Shown: positions 12,501 through 34,512, numbered from the stretch's first letter. The stretch: DNA of 64,000 nt from Portulaca oleracea (GCA_029582165.1 CM055870.1:5203832-5267831), one strand, 5' to 3'. The notes: generated by a model not told the origin, from the sequence alone. Translations and numbers: made by a program.

Positions 12501-14519
12501 CTCACTTTTGGTAAACGAGACTCAAAGAATTTACTAATACAAATTAATCTTATGTGTCCACTTCTGTATGTAACAGTGATGGTGGGAGACATAGCAGTGC
12601 TGGAAACTTTATTGGAGGCTTCATTTTAGGAGGAATAGTGGTTGGAACTCTGGGTCTTGTATATGCACCTCAGGTATTCTCAGTTCTGCATATTCATTGT
12701 GGGCTAACTATGAACTATCACAGTTATGGGTGTAAAGTCTGTGTGCAATAGTTCAATTTATTTGATATCCACATGGACCACATCATGTGGAAGTGTCATC
12801 AACTCATCATACAAAAGTGTCCATGTGCCCTATACTCTAGTCGCTTACCATATGACAATAAAATCCAGTGATGATCCGATCATTTGTTCTTCGTCTTGGG
12901 CTTCTTTGTTCTTGGCTTTTATAGATCACTCCCTTCTTACCTCTTTGTTCCTCTACTCATCCCCCTAAGGAATTTACTATCTTTTTCTCCAATGTGGAGC
13001 CTAATTCGTGATTCTAAATTGTAGTACATTGCTTCTCTTTTCTTAAAAAGGCAATATACTTATGCCTTTTGCTTATAATTTTTTACCTTCACAGATAAGC
13101 AAGGCGATTGCTGGAGCTGACAAAAAGGATTTGATGCGGAAGCTGCCCAAATTTATCTACGATGAGGAGAAAGCTCTTGAGGTATACCCTTGTTTCCATT
13201 GCTATGATTTTGGAGAGGCGCTTCTAATGAAGAGTTCTGGCCTCTCCCTTACTTTGTACAGCAGAAAATTTTACTAGAATGGGTCAGACATTTCTGCTTT
13301 AAGATTAGTTTGCAGTAGAGTCTATCCTGCTTCTATCTCTCCCCAGTCATTCACTTTGTTGCCTTTTTTGTTAATCTCTTTTTCCTTGTTGCACGCTTTT
13401 TGTGGGTATGTGCTTCGTTACTTGGTTGGGTAAATACTCCATAATACTTTGAGTAGCTATGTTGATGTTGGAACCTCTAGAGCTTGAAAATAGGAAAAAA
13501 CAGAATCTACTGTCCTGTCTAATTGCTTTGTTACTTGGTTAGCATATTGGTTTGTGCTAAAACTTGGCGGAATTACAACTTTAGCCTCGCGTTTGTTGGT
13601 ACTTCTGACGTTACAAATTCATCTCCAGACATTGATTGTTTTTTGTTTGGTAAGCATCTCTTGGGAGTATATTGACTTGTGATGATTTGCAAAAGAGGGG
13701 TAAAATATTGGTGAGCATTTGGTGTGAAAGAAACAGAAGAGTCTGCGAGGGTGTTGAAATGCATCTTTTGGTTTGAACTTTGAAGATAATTTCATCTATG
13801 TTTAGAGACTGAGCCATGATTATTGCCATTAATAATTTATAGGGTCAAATGCGGGTGGGTAGTGAATGAATCACATGCGAGATGCTTCCATTCCGATTAT
13901 TGGAAGTGTTTGGTTCTCAAGCTTTCCTGGGAAAGTTAGTGAAATTTCCCTAGTGGACGAAATTTCCCATGTTTGGTAACTTTGGTTGTGACAAATAGGT
14001 GGGAAAATTTTATTGTGAGACCCGGTATTTCACTCTCAAGTTCAGTAAACATTTTCCCAAGGGGTCCTAGGGAAAGACTTTCCTAGGAAAGGCTTTAAGA
14101 GGAAAGTCGTTCCCATGAAACTACCAAACGCACCATACCTGAAAAGTCGAAGCTATCAGATCGCTTCTGCATGGATGGGGATATAAACCTATGCAACGAA
14201 AGCCTAAAATAAATCAAACTAAGATGCTGGTCTTGTCGTGAAGCTCAAGCTCAACTGGGTGACACCCTGTTGCTGTCTTTTAATACAATTTTGGGCTACT
14301 CACTAAACAAAATTTAAGCCTTTGATCACAACAGCAGTATTCTAACCCATATTTTGTGTATTGCTGTTGCGACAGAAAACAAGGAAAATTCTGACCGAAA
14401 AGATTGAGCAGCTGAACTCAGCCATCGATGATGTCTCAGCCCAATTGCGCACTGAAGAGACCCCAAATGGAGCCGCAGTTAACTCCGATGAAGTTGAAGG
14501 TCTTGAAGCTGCAATATGA
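9572..14519 (+). CDS. Small chloroplast inner-membrane protein (At1g42960-like)
   Basis: Five exons join in frame: 9572-9632, 11634-11745, 12577-12673, 13095-13181 and 14376-14519, all GT-AG, giving 166 residues. Residues 1-57 look like a Ser/Thr/Arg-rich chloroplast transit peptide starting [17 protein letters not shown]. Residues about 65-90 ([20 protein letters not shown]) form one Gly-rich membrane helix ending VYAPQ. A conserved soluble part follows, [20 protein letters not shown], then a helical, coiled-coil-like tail ([20 protein letters not shown]). It matches my memory of Arabidopsis At1g42960, annotated as a chloroplast inner-envelope protein; its biochemical role is unknown to me. 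GAPB follows 1.7 kb downstream in the same orientation, as in Arabidopsis. The start was chosen because it opens a plausible transit peptide after a CT-rich leader. Confidence 0.85.
13903..14135. mobile_element. MITE, GGGAAA family, in intron 4 of the chloroplast membrane-protein gene
   Basis: The left end GTGTTTGGTTCTCAAGC pairs with the right end ...ACTACCAAACGCACCA. The interior is rich in TTTCCCAAG/GGGAAAGT words. Similar elements sit in the GAPB, GLR and PP2C introns. Confidence 0.6.
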
Positions 14520-16188
14520 CCTCCTTTCGTCAAGTTTTACTGTTATGGCTGATGAGTGATGACATTCGTTGGAAAATTACAAGTGTAGTTTGAGCAATAG
14601 GATTGTATTGGAACTGTGCTTGTTACCGGCTTGAACATAATATACTAAAGCCTCATGTACTAAAAGGAATTGCTGCTGGGTCTTTCATTTAGCAATATAA
14701 GATGCACTTTTCTTTTGGGAATTGGTTTTATGAGCCAAAGTTGCAGCTTTCTTGGATGTTTATTTTATTTATGAACTGGAACAAGCCTCAACTTTGTCTT
14801 GTGTATCCTCGGGTTACATGTCCAGATTAATTTGTGTTATATCCATGAATTTATTTTGTTCATTTTTGTTTGCAACTCTTTCCTCAGGTGTATCCGCATC
14901 TAAATCAATTTAAGGCTTTTAAAAAGTTAAATCAATTTAGGGCTTTTAAAAAGTTGCTCGGCTCGAAAACCTGGTTTGGTCCGACCCAAAAAAGCCCAAG
15001 TAGTCGCTTTTGACATTGACTGCATTAATATTTTTCTTATTTCTGTTGTCCACAACCCTGTTCTTCTCTCCGGATGGGGATAAATCGGTATGGTGAGGTA
15101 AGAAACAGGTGTGGATAACTGCGGATGTTATCACAGAAAAGAACGGTGCCGGCGCCCGGGGGGGGGGGGGTTGTACAACTTTGAGTATACCCAAAAGAAA
15201 ATCCTGGATATTAAACATCTGTTTTCCGTATGTTGTTGTGACTTGAACCCGGATTTTTGACAGCCCTAAATCTATCAGTCTTGGAAGTTGGAATGGGATT
15301 AGCTATGAATTATTATGTGTTTCAGCATTGTTGCTGTGACAGAAGATTTTTACAAATGAAGTTGGGGTCTCTCTCTGTCTAATCTCTAAGAACAGTCCAT
15401 ATGAATCCTGTCAAAAAAGAGGGGCCAGTGATGTGAGGCTGAAATGTAAATCTGTGGCCACTTCAATTCATGGGACTAAATTGAGATGCTTGTTTTGTGT
15501 TTCTATTTGATTTGTATCCATCAAAGACTATGCAACAGTACATGGACCATTTTAGACATTCTTGATGCTTTCTGATGAATCATGAATCATGAATTTCTGG
15601 CCCTTATTATTAAATATTAACAGTCCTGATACTAACACTAAAAGTATCAGTCAGTCAATAGTCAATACACCCCTCCTCCAAAAAACAAAAAAAAAAGCTC
15701 GAGTCTCTTTTAATTGTTAAATTAGCTACCTTAAACATTTCTTTTTATTGTTAGTTTCACAATTCCAACAAATGTCATACCTATTCATCCCTAATAAATA
15801 AGTTATATATATTTTATTAATTTTTTAACATTTCGCTATTTTCAAGGGGCATTTTAGACAATTTATTAAATTTACTATGTTACAGTATTACCTATGTTGC
15901 TTGGTTTTCCATAGTTAGCTCAGCAATTAAAAAGGGACATAGAGAGTAATTGAAAAAACTAAAAAAAAAGGAAAAAGAAAAATGGGATGTAATTATGTTG
16001 AAACTATTGGATAGGGCAAGGGAGATGCCTAAGTGGCTAAGAATCTGAAGTTGAGGCCCCAGAAATATCATCTTATCTCATGTATTTTGATACACTCTCA
16101 CTCTCCCACCAAATTTTATCATTTTGAAAAATATTTGCAGCCACAAAGAAATTGTGAATTTTCAGCTGAAGAAAGCAAGCAAGCAAGC
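14520..16188 (+). promoter_or_regulatory. Intergenic region and GAPB promoter/leader
   Basis: The first ~350 bp is the probable 3' UTR of the upstream gene. At about 15700-15950 there is a MITE-like inverted pair (CTCTTTTAATTG near 15702; CAATTAAAAAGGGACATAGAG near 15923). A run of G lies at 15160-15170. The CTTATC at 16072-16077 is an I-box core (GATAAG) on the reverse strand, a motif known from light-regulated plant promoters, but one copy proves nothing. Confidence 0.4.
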
Positions 16189-21130
<4,942 letters not shown>

Positions 21131-21868
21131 GAGGACCAATTTTACATTGAGTGCAAAGAGCAGTGTATTTGATGTTATTCTACATTGAAACTGTACAAAA
21201 TAAGTTGAGAAGAACAAACCCCAACTATGCTCGCTTTTACTGCGAGCGAGATTGGTGAATGGTGAGCCCTTCAGACTGTTATTTATTGATGCTCGATAGT
21301 TTTCGATATGAAGAATAATGTGCCAGATTCAGTTTGTTGAACTTTGAATGAGTCACTTGTACAAGTTCATAATCCACAGTCTTGCTTGCATACAGTTTTG
21401 GTAGAATTGTCACTGATATTAGATCATAGCTTGCAAAATTTTGACAGACCCGAAAAAAGATCGAGTTTGGTCATAGATTTTTCGACTGAATCTTAATATT
21501 GACCGATAATATTTCTCATATTTCTATTGATTACGTCTGCCCAAATTGTTCTACCCAGTCTGACAGACAAAAAACCGGGTAACAGTCATCTATTTTCCGT
21601 TCAAATTTCAATATTGACCGATATCACCGATCCAAATTTGACCCAGACCTGAATTTGTGCCGGAGCTAGATGAAGTATGAAGGGAATGTGAGGGAAATAA
21701 TCATGCTTTATATATAGCTTTGATCTATGTTTAGAAACATCAGTGTTCTGTGTGAGATATGTTGACATCTTTTCTGGGCTTATTATCTGTCAGAACTTCT
21801 ATACCAATCCTAACTTAGCTTGCACCAACCTCTACATATACATTCTATCCCTTCCCTTCTCCTACATG
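21131..21868. other. GAPB 3' UTR and convergent intergenic gap
   Basis: GAPB (plus) and the GLR gene (minus) converge here with about 740 bp between stops. The first ~200 bp is probably the GAPB 3' UTR. The stretch 21427-21670 is a diverged repeat with TAGCT...TTTTGACAGACCCG at the left and GTGCCGGAGCTAGAT at the right, sharing ATATTGACCGATAATATTTC with the element at 47513. Confidence 0.45.
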
Positions 21869-26587
<4,719 letters not shown>

Positions 26588-28430
26588 TTTAAACTATCAA
26601 GCACAATGACTTCCCCACGGTCAGAGCTTTCATCCACCAGAAGGTAATATAATATTGAGACATGCCCATCAAATTTCTGAAAACATTAAACTTGTATGTC
26701 ACAGAGAATAACGAAACCCTCAAAGTTGGAAAGATTAGCTAGTGTGTTTCAGAGATGACTATATCTTACGAGAAAATCAAGCATCACAGAGAAGGAAACA
26801 AAAGTAAGGAAGTTCTTTATTTAAAGCACACTGCACAAACATCATCTTTCGGAAAAAACACCATGACAGAAGGAATCAATATACAGGCAGTAAGTTCAAA
26901 GTACTGGTGTGGAAGAATGAAGAAAGCGAAAAGGCTGAAAATTCTCCAAGACTACTCTAGTAAGTATTAACCATAATGGGCGTAAAAAGAGGTATCAGCA
27001 TCAATTCTTAGCTCAAAAGAAGAGTAGAAGAATCTAGTCTTTAATAAAATATAGGCATAAAGATGCTGCCAAATCCCAACTTTATTATCTCAAACAGTCA
27101 ACAAACAGCAAAAAAAACCCATCTAAGCATGGAAACAGCAAACTGCCTTCATCACTAAACGACCAAAAATCAAGAACCCACAAAGGTATTCCATCAAGGG
27201 TTAAGATTAAACAATACCCATCAAAGAATAAACCCCAAAGATGAAGGCTTTTTAGTCAGAAAGTGAACTAAACACATTACTAAACAGGGTTAATGACTAA
27301 ATTAATCACAGAATATCATAAAGCATGGAAACAGCAAACTGCCCACATCACTTAACGGCCTAAAATCAATAACCCACAAAGGTAGTCCATCAAGGGTTAC
27401 GATTAAACAATACCCATCAAAGAATAAACCCTAAAGATGAAGGCTTTTTAGTCAGAAAGTGAACTAAACACATTACTAAACAGAGTTAATGACTAAATTA
27501 ATCACAGAACATCATAAACCATGAAACAGCAAACTGCCCACATCACTAACCAACCTAAAATCAAAAACCCACAAAGCTATTCCATCAAGGGTTCAGATTA
27601 AACAATACCCATCAAAGAATAACCCTAAAGATGAAGGCTTTTTTATCAGAAAGTGAACTAAACACATTACTAAACAGAGTTAATGACTAAATTAGTCACA
27701 GAACATCATAAACCATGAAACAGCAAACTGCCCACATCACTAAACGAACTAAAATCAAGAACCCACAAAGCTATTCCATCAAGGGTTCAGACTAAACAAT
27801 ACCCATCAAAGTATAAACCCTAAAGTAAGCCTTTTTAATCAGAAAGCAATCTAAACACACATTACTAAACAGGGTTAGTGACTAAAAATAAATCACAGAA
27901 CATCATAAACCATGAACAGCAAACTGCCCACATCACTAAACAACCTAAAATAAAAAACCCACAAAGCTATTCCATCAAGGGTTCAGATTAAACAATACCC
28001 ATCAAAGAATAAACCCTAAAGTTGAAGCATTTTTAATCAGAAACTGACCAAATACATTACTAAACAGGGTTAGTGATTAAATTAAACAAAGAACACCATA
28101 AAGCAATGAAAATGACTCACAAACTGCCAACTTACATTCACATTTTGCTAGCCCAGATGAGCTCAATGAACCCTTCAATCTGCATTGGAATTGATCCATA
28201 ATAAACTGAATTTGACAGCAAAAATTGAGAGGTGAAAAAAGAGAGTTGGAATTGAAGAAGAAGTTGTGTGGATATAGAGAGGAGAGTAGAGTAACACGTG
28301 AGTCAACGAAAGTGGAGAAAAAGAGGGAAGAAAACAGGAAATTGAATGGTTGAAAGGTCAAGCTGTACAGGGAAGGATCCAAGTTGAATTTGATTATCTT
28401 CATTTGTTTGCAGTAAATAATTCTGGACTG
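26588..28430 (-). promoter_or_regulatory. GLR 5' leader, presumed leader intron and promoter
   Basis: Minus-strand sequence at about 28390-28135 is CT-rich leader-like DNA ending at a good donor, AAAATGTGAAT|GTAAGTTGG (about 28134). This suggests a non-coding first exon and a ~1.5-kb leader intron before the ATG at 26587. The 28403-28077 open frame is probably a chance frame in this leader. No acceptor was fixed, so the intron is an inference. Confidence 0.4.
27128..28110. repeat. Tandem array, about five units of ~195 bp, upstream of the GLR gene
   Basis: Units begin at the CATGGAAACAGCAAACTGCC word at 27128, 27324, 27520, 27714 and 27911, with a degenerate sixth start at 28104. Spacings are 196, 196, 194, 197 and 193 bp. 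Each unit carries CCATCAAGGGTTMAGA, CAATACCCATCAAAG, AAGGCTTTTTAGTCAGAAAG and CACATTACTAAACAG in the same order. Units differ by small substitutions and indels. Confidence 0.95.
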
Positions 28431-28675
28431 TGAATTTCTTATGAATTTACTACTATGAATCTAATGGCTGTGTGTGTTTGGATATGCAGACAACCAGACA
28501 CCAAGATACTCGCTTCTCTATGTCTCTCTATCACTATCTGGATTGGATTGGATGATGCTCAAAACAAAAGTACAAAACCCCAATGATTTTATTTTTTCTT
28601 GTGTTTTTCTCCCAAACAACCAAACAAGTTTCTGTGGTTGGTACTCAACTAGGCACTAATCTCTCCCTTTTTAAT

Positions 28676-28885
28676 TACTTCCTCTGTTCCATATTAATTG
28701 TCCAAAATGTCGTCTTTGACTAAGAATTTTTTATAATATATTTTATCAAAAAGTTACAACATTATATTCTTATGATAGTACTTTTTGTTATGAATCTAAT
28801 GATGATACTTTCGTATATTAGAACATTGTATATGTTGAGAAATTAATAATGCCTCAGAACAATTAAATATGAAACGGAGGGAGTA
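28676..28885. mobile_element. Stowaway-like MITE, copy 2
   Basis: The ends are TACTTCCTCTGTTCCATATT and ...ATATGAAACGGAGGGAGTA. The interior carries CGTATATTAGAACATTGTATATG and TTGAGAAATT, shared with the other copies. 210 bp. Confidence 0.85.
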
Positions 28886-30462
28886 CTACATTCGTTTAGT
28901 TATATTTGTCGATTTACGTAATTTGAAAAGAACAATACATACTAAGAATTGAGGTAAAAAAAAAGTATTATCTTGCCCCAAAATATTTGTTATTTGATTA
29001 AATTTTGATCATTGATTATTGTCAAATTACAATAATCTATGATATGAAATTATCATCATTGTAATTTTTACTAATGAATCTTTTTAATGGTGATAATTTC
29101 GAGTCGTAACTCATTATAATTTGCAAGTAATCAATGGTCAAAATTTAGTCAAATGACAAACATTTTGGGACGAAAATAATTTATAATTTACCCAAACTAC
29201 CTCTACTCTAATTGAAGACAATAGTTGTTGGAATTGTAAAAAGTGATAAATGAATTTATTAATTAGGGGTAAAAAAGAATTACAGTTGTTGTGATTGTAA
29301 ATAGAACAAATATTTTGGAACAAAAAAATGAAGTAAAAGAAGCGAAGGTAGTATTAGAAAAATTTATAGTGGTTGTCAACGACAATCATTATAATTAAAA
29401 TGAATTTTATTTGTATATGTATCAAATTTCTGTTTATTTTTTTTATTTAGTACAAAATTATAAATTATATTTTCTTAATTAAAATATTTCTAAAAATTTT
29501 AAAAATTTGAATATCTTAACTCTAAATTTTAGCGGGATAAAAAATATTTTTAAAAAGTATTTATTTTTAAAATTTTTGTAAATAAATTTTGATAAATTTT
29601 GTTAATTTTTAGGATATATTTATTTTCCTCTTAAGCTGAATTTGATAAGCTCTAATTCAATTCAATTTTCTAAACGTGTTACTTTTAATGCTTTGCGCAA
29701 ATCAACTTTTTTGTTTAATTTTTTTTAGTGAAACTTCAAATATGAGGCGTTGAAATAACTTTTTGTATATTACAAGGTCAATTTTTAAAAATTTTATTTT
29801 CATGTCGATTTTGATAGATACTTCTGCAATATAGACAATACACGTCACAACACTTCTTTAATATTTGAAGGTTTTGTGATCCATATAGTTGAATGGACAA
29901 TCGTATCATAAGCCATGCAAGCCAAATACCAAGGAAATTGAAAATTTAAAATTGAGATGTTTAATAATAGTAAGCATTATTTACATTGGATATTTTAAAT
30001 TATGATATGTATTTTCACTAATACAAGTTTTGGGGTCATAGAGTTGACAAGTCTCATGATGTGGAGAATCATTGTCAATAAATTACATGAATCATGATGT
30101 TGTGGATAAATGGATAATGGATCATCTTGTGTTCACATTGTGGCATCATCATATGATATTGATCCTATAAGTTTGATTTGACAAGGTGATAGAGTTGACC
30201 AAATTTCATGGTGGGGAGGACCAGTCTTTCAATAAGTACTCATTATATGTGTTTTCACAATTTTGAATACCCTTTAAAATGAATTGGTAAAAGGAATTGT
30301 TCCATGGTTATGAACTATGCAATAAACACCAATTTTCTAAATTAGAAAATAGATTAGATCGTGTTAAATATTACAAGAAATTGCATTTTTGCTTGTAATT
30401 TACGTGTAGAGGCTTCCTAACAAATATATCTATGAAATTTCTATAGTAAATTTTAAACATGA
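28886..30462. other. AT-rich intergenic DNA with MITE remnants
   Basis: At 28886-29354 a diverged Stowaway-like pair can be seen (TACTACATTCGTTTAG at left; AAGCGAAGGTAGTA at right), with two inverted inner blocks (CAAATATTTGTT and ACAAATATTTTGG types). The rest, to 30462, shows no gene or clear bounded repeat. Confidence 0.45.
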
Positions 30463-30566
30463 ACCCGGTTTGAATCAAATTTCAAGGAACCCGTCAGACT
30501 CATCAGATTGGTTTGAAGTACATTGTTTCGCAATGCTTGGCCCCCATCGAACATGTGCAAACCCTA
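30463..30566 (-). pseudogene. Decayed fragment of a GLR exon 2
   Basis: This ~100-bp stretch aligns with 24988-25087 of the GLR gene in the same orientation. The order of words CCGGTTTGAATCAAATTTCA, AACCCGTCAGA, GGTTTGAAGTACATTGT, CAATGCTTGGCCCCCATC and GTGCAAACCCTAC corresponds to CCGGTCTGAGTCAAACTTCA, AACCCGTCAGA, GGTCTGCAGGACATTGT and so on. It covers part of the end of the amino-terminal domain. About a fifth of positions differ and small indels break the frame. It is a remnant of an old duplicated GLR, and nothing else of that gene is recognisable nearby. Confidence 0.8.
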
Positions 30567-31832
30567 CATAATTTTTTTTTTTTTTAAAAAAAAACTGACA
30601 TATTCTTTAGGCTTTGGATAGTCCCTCAAGTGATAGTTGCAAGTTGCAACAATGACATTGATGATCTAATATAATCAGACTTAAAATTCCATGTATAATA
30701 TCGTCACAATCATGTCACTTTTCGGACGAGTTTAAATAGGTGGTGGATGGTTGGATGCTACAAATAATCGGAATTAAAATTCAGTTTATCCATAACAAGG
30801 TTGTAAATTTGGATTATTTTTTTATCAATACCTTCAAAATACATATTATTTTTTCCAATTTTCCAAAAAAAAGGAATTTCAAGTAAGAAAAAAAATATAG
30901 ATAGATAGATAAGATTTAAAAAAAAATTAAACTCGTGGAGGCCTGGGGGGTGAATGTTTTTTCAAATCAACGGGAAATTTTTGCCGACATACAGAGTAGT
31001 TGGGAAAATTTTCACAACGACAGTTTTTGACGTTAATTTTTAAATTTAATTTTAGAAGAAATTTCATCTTTCTCTCTCAAATTGGAGAGTCTACTTTTAT
31101 GGCCAACCACGTTTGGTAACAAAATTCTCTCTCTTCCCCTGCTTCTCAAATTTATCCACACCCAACACACTCCTCTATTTTTCAGGCTCCTATCTTCATC
31201 AAATTTCCCCTTTTTCCAACCACTTTCTTTACTTTTCAATCTATCTATCTAATCTATTCTATCTATCTTTCTATCTTCGTGAAACCCTTTTCCAATTCAT
31301 GTTTAAGGGTTTCATTCCCCCCTTCAATTCGATCCTACCCTTTTATGCTCTTACATCATATTTCTTGATTCCTACCAAAAGTTCGAATCTTGTTGTTTGT
31401 TGTGATTGTGCCCTATATACTATTGAATTGAATAGATCATTCTTTTCTTTTAGAAAAATAGTTAGGTATTTGATCTGTTGACTTTGTCAGAAACTTTAGG
31501 GCTTGAAATTGACAATTTCTTGTGTATAGTTGATGATTTGGGTGTTTTGTGATCACATCATTGGAGGGTTTATTGATTGATCAAATTATTACTTGGGGTT
31601 ACTTGTTTGATCTGTGGCAGTTTGATGATATTCAAGGGAACACATTTGGCAGTTGTTGATCATTAGGGTTAGTTGAGGGTTGATCATTAGGGTTACTTGA
31701 GGGGATTTAGGTTTTCTAGGTCTTTGTTGTTGGAAAAAAGATAAGAGGGTTCTACCCAAAAAAGAAAAAAAGGAAAAAAGATAAGAGGAAGAGGAAGAGG
31801 GGGTGATTGTCAGCATATATCTATGAGAGATT
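30567..31832 (+). promoter_or_regulatory. Intergenic DNA and 5' leader of the PP2C gene
   Basis: The first ~500 bp has a long T/A run (30572-30595) and a short GATA repeat (30897-30913). From about 31060 a CT-rich leader (CTCTCTCTTCCCCTGC) begins, with upstream ATGs, including a 60-codon frame at 31299-31481. A leader intron (donor near TAG|GTATTTG at 31466, acceptor GTGGCAG at 31620) is possible but unproven. Confidence 0.4.
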
Positions 31833-31849
31833 ATGGCAGCAGGTGCTGA
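31823..31849 (+). CDS. Short upstream frame overlapping the PP2C start
   Basis: ATG at 31823 opens an 8-codon frame (MRDYGSRC) that ends at TGA 31847-31849, past the PP2C ATG at 31833 in another frame. If transcribed, ribosomes would need leaky scanning to reach the phosphatase start. The peptide has no recognised similarity. Confidence 0.35.
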   Translation: MRDYGSRC

Positions 31850-34512
31850 ATTTTCTCCTCCTATTGCAATTTTAGAAGGCAGTTATAATAATAATAACAA
31901 CAACAACAACAATAATAATAATAAAGACAATGGTGGAGAGGATGGGAGTTTAGATGATGGTCAAAATCTGAAGCAAACATCCATTGCCAAGCCTCCTAGA
32001 CACATATCTGTGGTGAGGCATTCCATGAGTTCTGCTGCACTCTGCTTATTCGCTGATTCGGTAACCCCTCCTCTCTTTTCGCGCTTAATTAGGGTTGCAA
32101 TTTATTATGTGATCCTAGAGTTTCTGTTCCGTATAGTGTGATTGTGCATTTGCAGATATTAGGCTGTTTATTGAATTAGAGTTCTTGCAAACTTGACCTA
32201 TGTAGTGCATGTATCATGTTGAATTTTGGCTTAGAATAACATGACTTGCTGAAGTTGATTGCCTTCTTAGGGCATATCTTGGAGTTACATAACAGGGAAC
32301 TAGGATAGGAGAAAGGGATATAGCATATGATTGAAAACAAGGCTATGGTAGTACATTCTAAAGGGTATCGAAGGCCTGAAAATGATGATTTATTAATTTG
32401 TCACGAGTAAGTAATGAAGGTAAATCGTTCATATGACTAATGTGATGACTTTATTGATGATAATGACATCCCAAAATTGTTGTCTTAAGGCTACATTTAG
32501 TTGGATTTATCCATAGTTAACCTACTGTCACCGCCTTCAAATAAGATCGAGATGAAAAGTTAAGAATCATAAGGTAACTTTCTCCGTGACCTATGCCTTT
32601 GCTTGGAAGGAACGTTTTCCGTGTTTGTTCTTTCTTTGGTTCTGTTTGGTTGGAAAACTTTCCCATGTTTGGTTGTCCCTAATAGATAGAAAAGTTTTAA
32701 TGGGGGACCCATTATTTTGCTTTAGGGAAACTCTATGTAAATGTCTTTCCCGGGATAGTTTTTCACAAGAAACTACTAAACACACCCTTAAAAATAATGC
32801 CAACTTTGATGGAAGGGGCTTGTCCAAACAATGACACCCCAACATTGTGTGTCGTCGGGGGCATTGGTACTCTCTCTAGGTTATTATGAAAAGAAACTGA
32901 CGGGTATATAGATGCTTGCGTATTATGGGATTGTAGCCTCGTTTTAGTGCTCAAGTTGAACTTGTTTATTTTCCCCCCCTTGTCATATAGGATCCCGATG
33001 ATGGGTCTGTCTGCAATAAGACACCCAATAAGACACCCACAGATGAGAAGACTGTTTTTCTACCTGTGTTTCGATCTGGAAGTTGTGCTGAGAAAGGGCC
33101 AAAGCAGTACATGGAGGATGAACATGTGTGCATAGATAATCTCCGTGAGCATCTCGGTGCACCTGACAATTTTCCGTCTCCTGGAGCATTCTACGGGGTT
33201 AGTTCCTTTCTTACGTGAATGTAGTCATTATCATTCTTAGTTTATGCGTCAAGTTTGTCATCGGGTTACATGAAACTGAGGATTTCACTCTGTATGAATA
33301 GGTATTTGATGGCCATGGTGGCACAGACGCAGCTTCTTTTGTTCGAAAAAACCTACTTAATTATATAGTTGAAGATCCGCACTTTCCCGCTTGCGTACCG
33401 AAAGCAATTAAGAGCGCTTTCGTCAAGGCGGATCATGCGTTTGCTGATGCTAGCTCACTTGACATATCTTCTGGTACCACAGCCTTGACCGCCCTTATAT
33501 TTGGAAGGTAACCTTTTTTCCCTCGCCCTGGATATGACACTCATTCCAGTTCTGACTGCAATTCTTTCATTCATATTCTCATAGAAACCTTAGATGGGCC
33601 ATGTCATCGAATCAAATGAATCTTTGCTCGTACAATCATAGAAAGCCTAATGAACCATGTCATTTGTCTCACCACCTTCTCTGTTTCTCAGTCATCTTCA
33701 CAGAGTTTGTCCATTTGGTGGATAAATCATGCGTATGTAGAACTTACGTAAACTTTACCTAAATTTATCCAAACTTACCCAAACATGTATTAGAAATTTA
33801 CCCAAATCTGACCCAAATTTACCAAAAATTATAAAAAGTTGCCAGCTTTACCTTACGCACAAATTGCACAGGCTTGGTCATAGATATCCAATCCATAAAT
33901 ACTGTAAGCAACTAGGTTTCGGGTCATATGACTTGTGGTGTCCATTTGTTTTTATGAAGGACAATGCTGATTGCAAATGCCGGGGACTGTCGCGCTGTCT
34001 TGGGGAAGCGTGGCAAGGCAGTCGAGCTATCCAAGGACCACAAACCGAGCTGCTCGTCAGAGAGGCAAAGGATCGAGAGGCTCGGGGGGGTGGTCTACGA
34101 CGGGTACCTCAACGGGCAGTTATCCGTTGCGCGGGCCCTTGGAGACTGGCACATGAAGGGCCCGAAGGGTTCTTCTTTCCCACTGAGCTCCGAGCCCGAG
34201 TTGCACGAGACGATCCTGACCGAGGACGACGAGTTCCTGTTATTAGCCTGTGATGGCCTTTGGGATGTGATGAGCAGCCAATGCGCGGTCACTATGGCGA
34301 GAAGAGAACTCATGCTTCACAATGACCCGGAAAAGTGCTCGAGGGAGCTTGTCCGGGAGGCGCTCAAGCGGGACACGTATGATAATCTGACGGTCATCGT
34401 GGTCTGCTTCTCGGCGGACCCACCACCTAAGATTGAAGTGCGCGGTACAAGGAGGAGAAGTATATCGTCTGAAGGGCTGAATCTGTTGAAGGGCGCGCTA
34501 GATAGCCTCTGA
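31833..34512 (+). CDS. Protein phosphatase 2C (PPM family)
   Basis: Four exons: 31833-32060, 32991-33197, 33302-33507 and 33960-34512, all GT-AG, giving 397 residues. It removes phosphate from Ser/Thr using two metal ions. Residues 1-75 are a variable N-terminus with an uninterrupted Asn run encoded by AAT/AAC triplets. The catalytic domain shows KQYMEDEH (~114), VFDGHGG (146-152, metal ligand Asp), SGTTA (~203), [10 protein letters not shown] (~220), [17 protein letters not shown] (Asp312) and DNLTVIVV (Asp355). All metal-binding motifs are intact. The layout and the short basic tail ([14 protein letters not shown]) resemble the plant group with Arabidopsis PP2C22/27/49/54 and DBP1; no closer assignment is made. 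The start at 31833 has an out-of-frame ATG 10 bases upstream. Intron 1 holds a GGGAAA-family MITE. Confidence 0.95.
32619..32787. mobile_element. GGGAAA-family MITE, PP2C intron 1
   Basis: The left end GTGTTTGTTCTTTCTTTGG pairs loosely with the right end ...GAAACTACTAAACACACCC. Inside are GAAAACTTTCCCATGTTTGG and the marker GGGGACCCATTATTTTG, shared with the copies at 13903 and 23247 in variant form. Confidence 0.55.

Noticed and set aside
27128..28110. Possible CRISPR-like array
   Set aside because: Whole ~195-bp units repeat without short repeat/unique spacer structure, and the host is a plant nuclear genome.
28077..28403. 108-codon minus-strand frame in the GLR leader
   Set aside because: Leader-like CT-rich sequence with a splice donor inside; the peptide is hydrophobic low-quality sequence without similarity.
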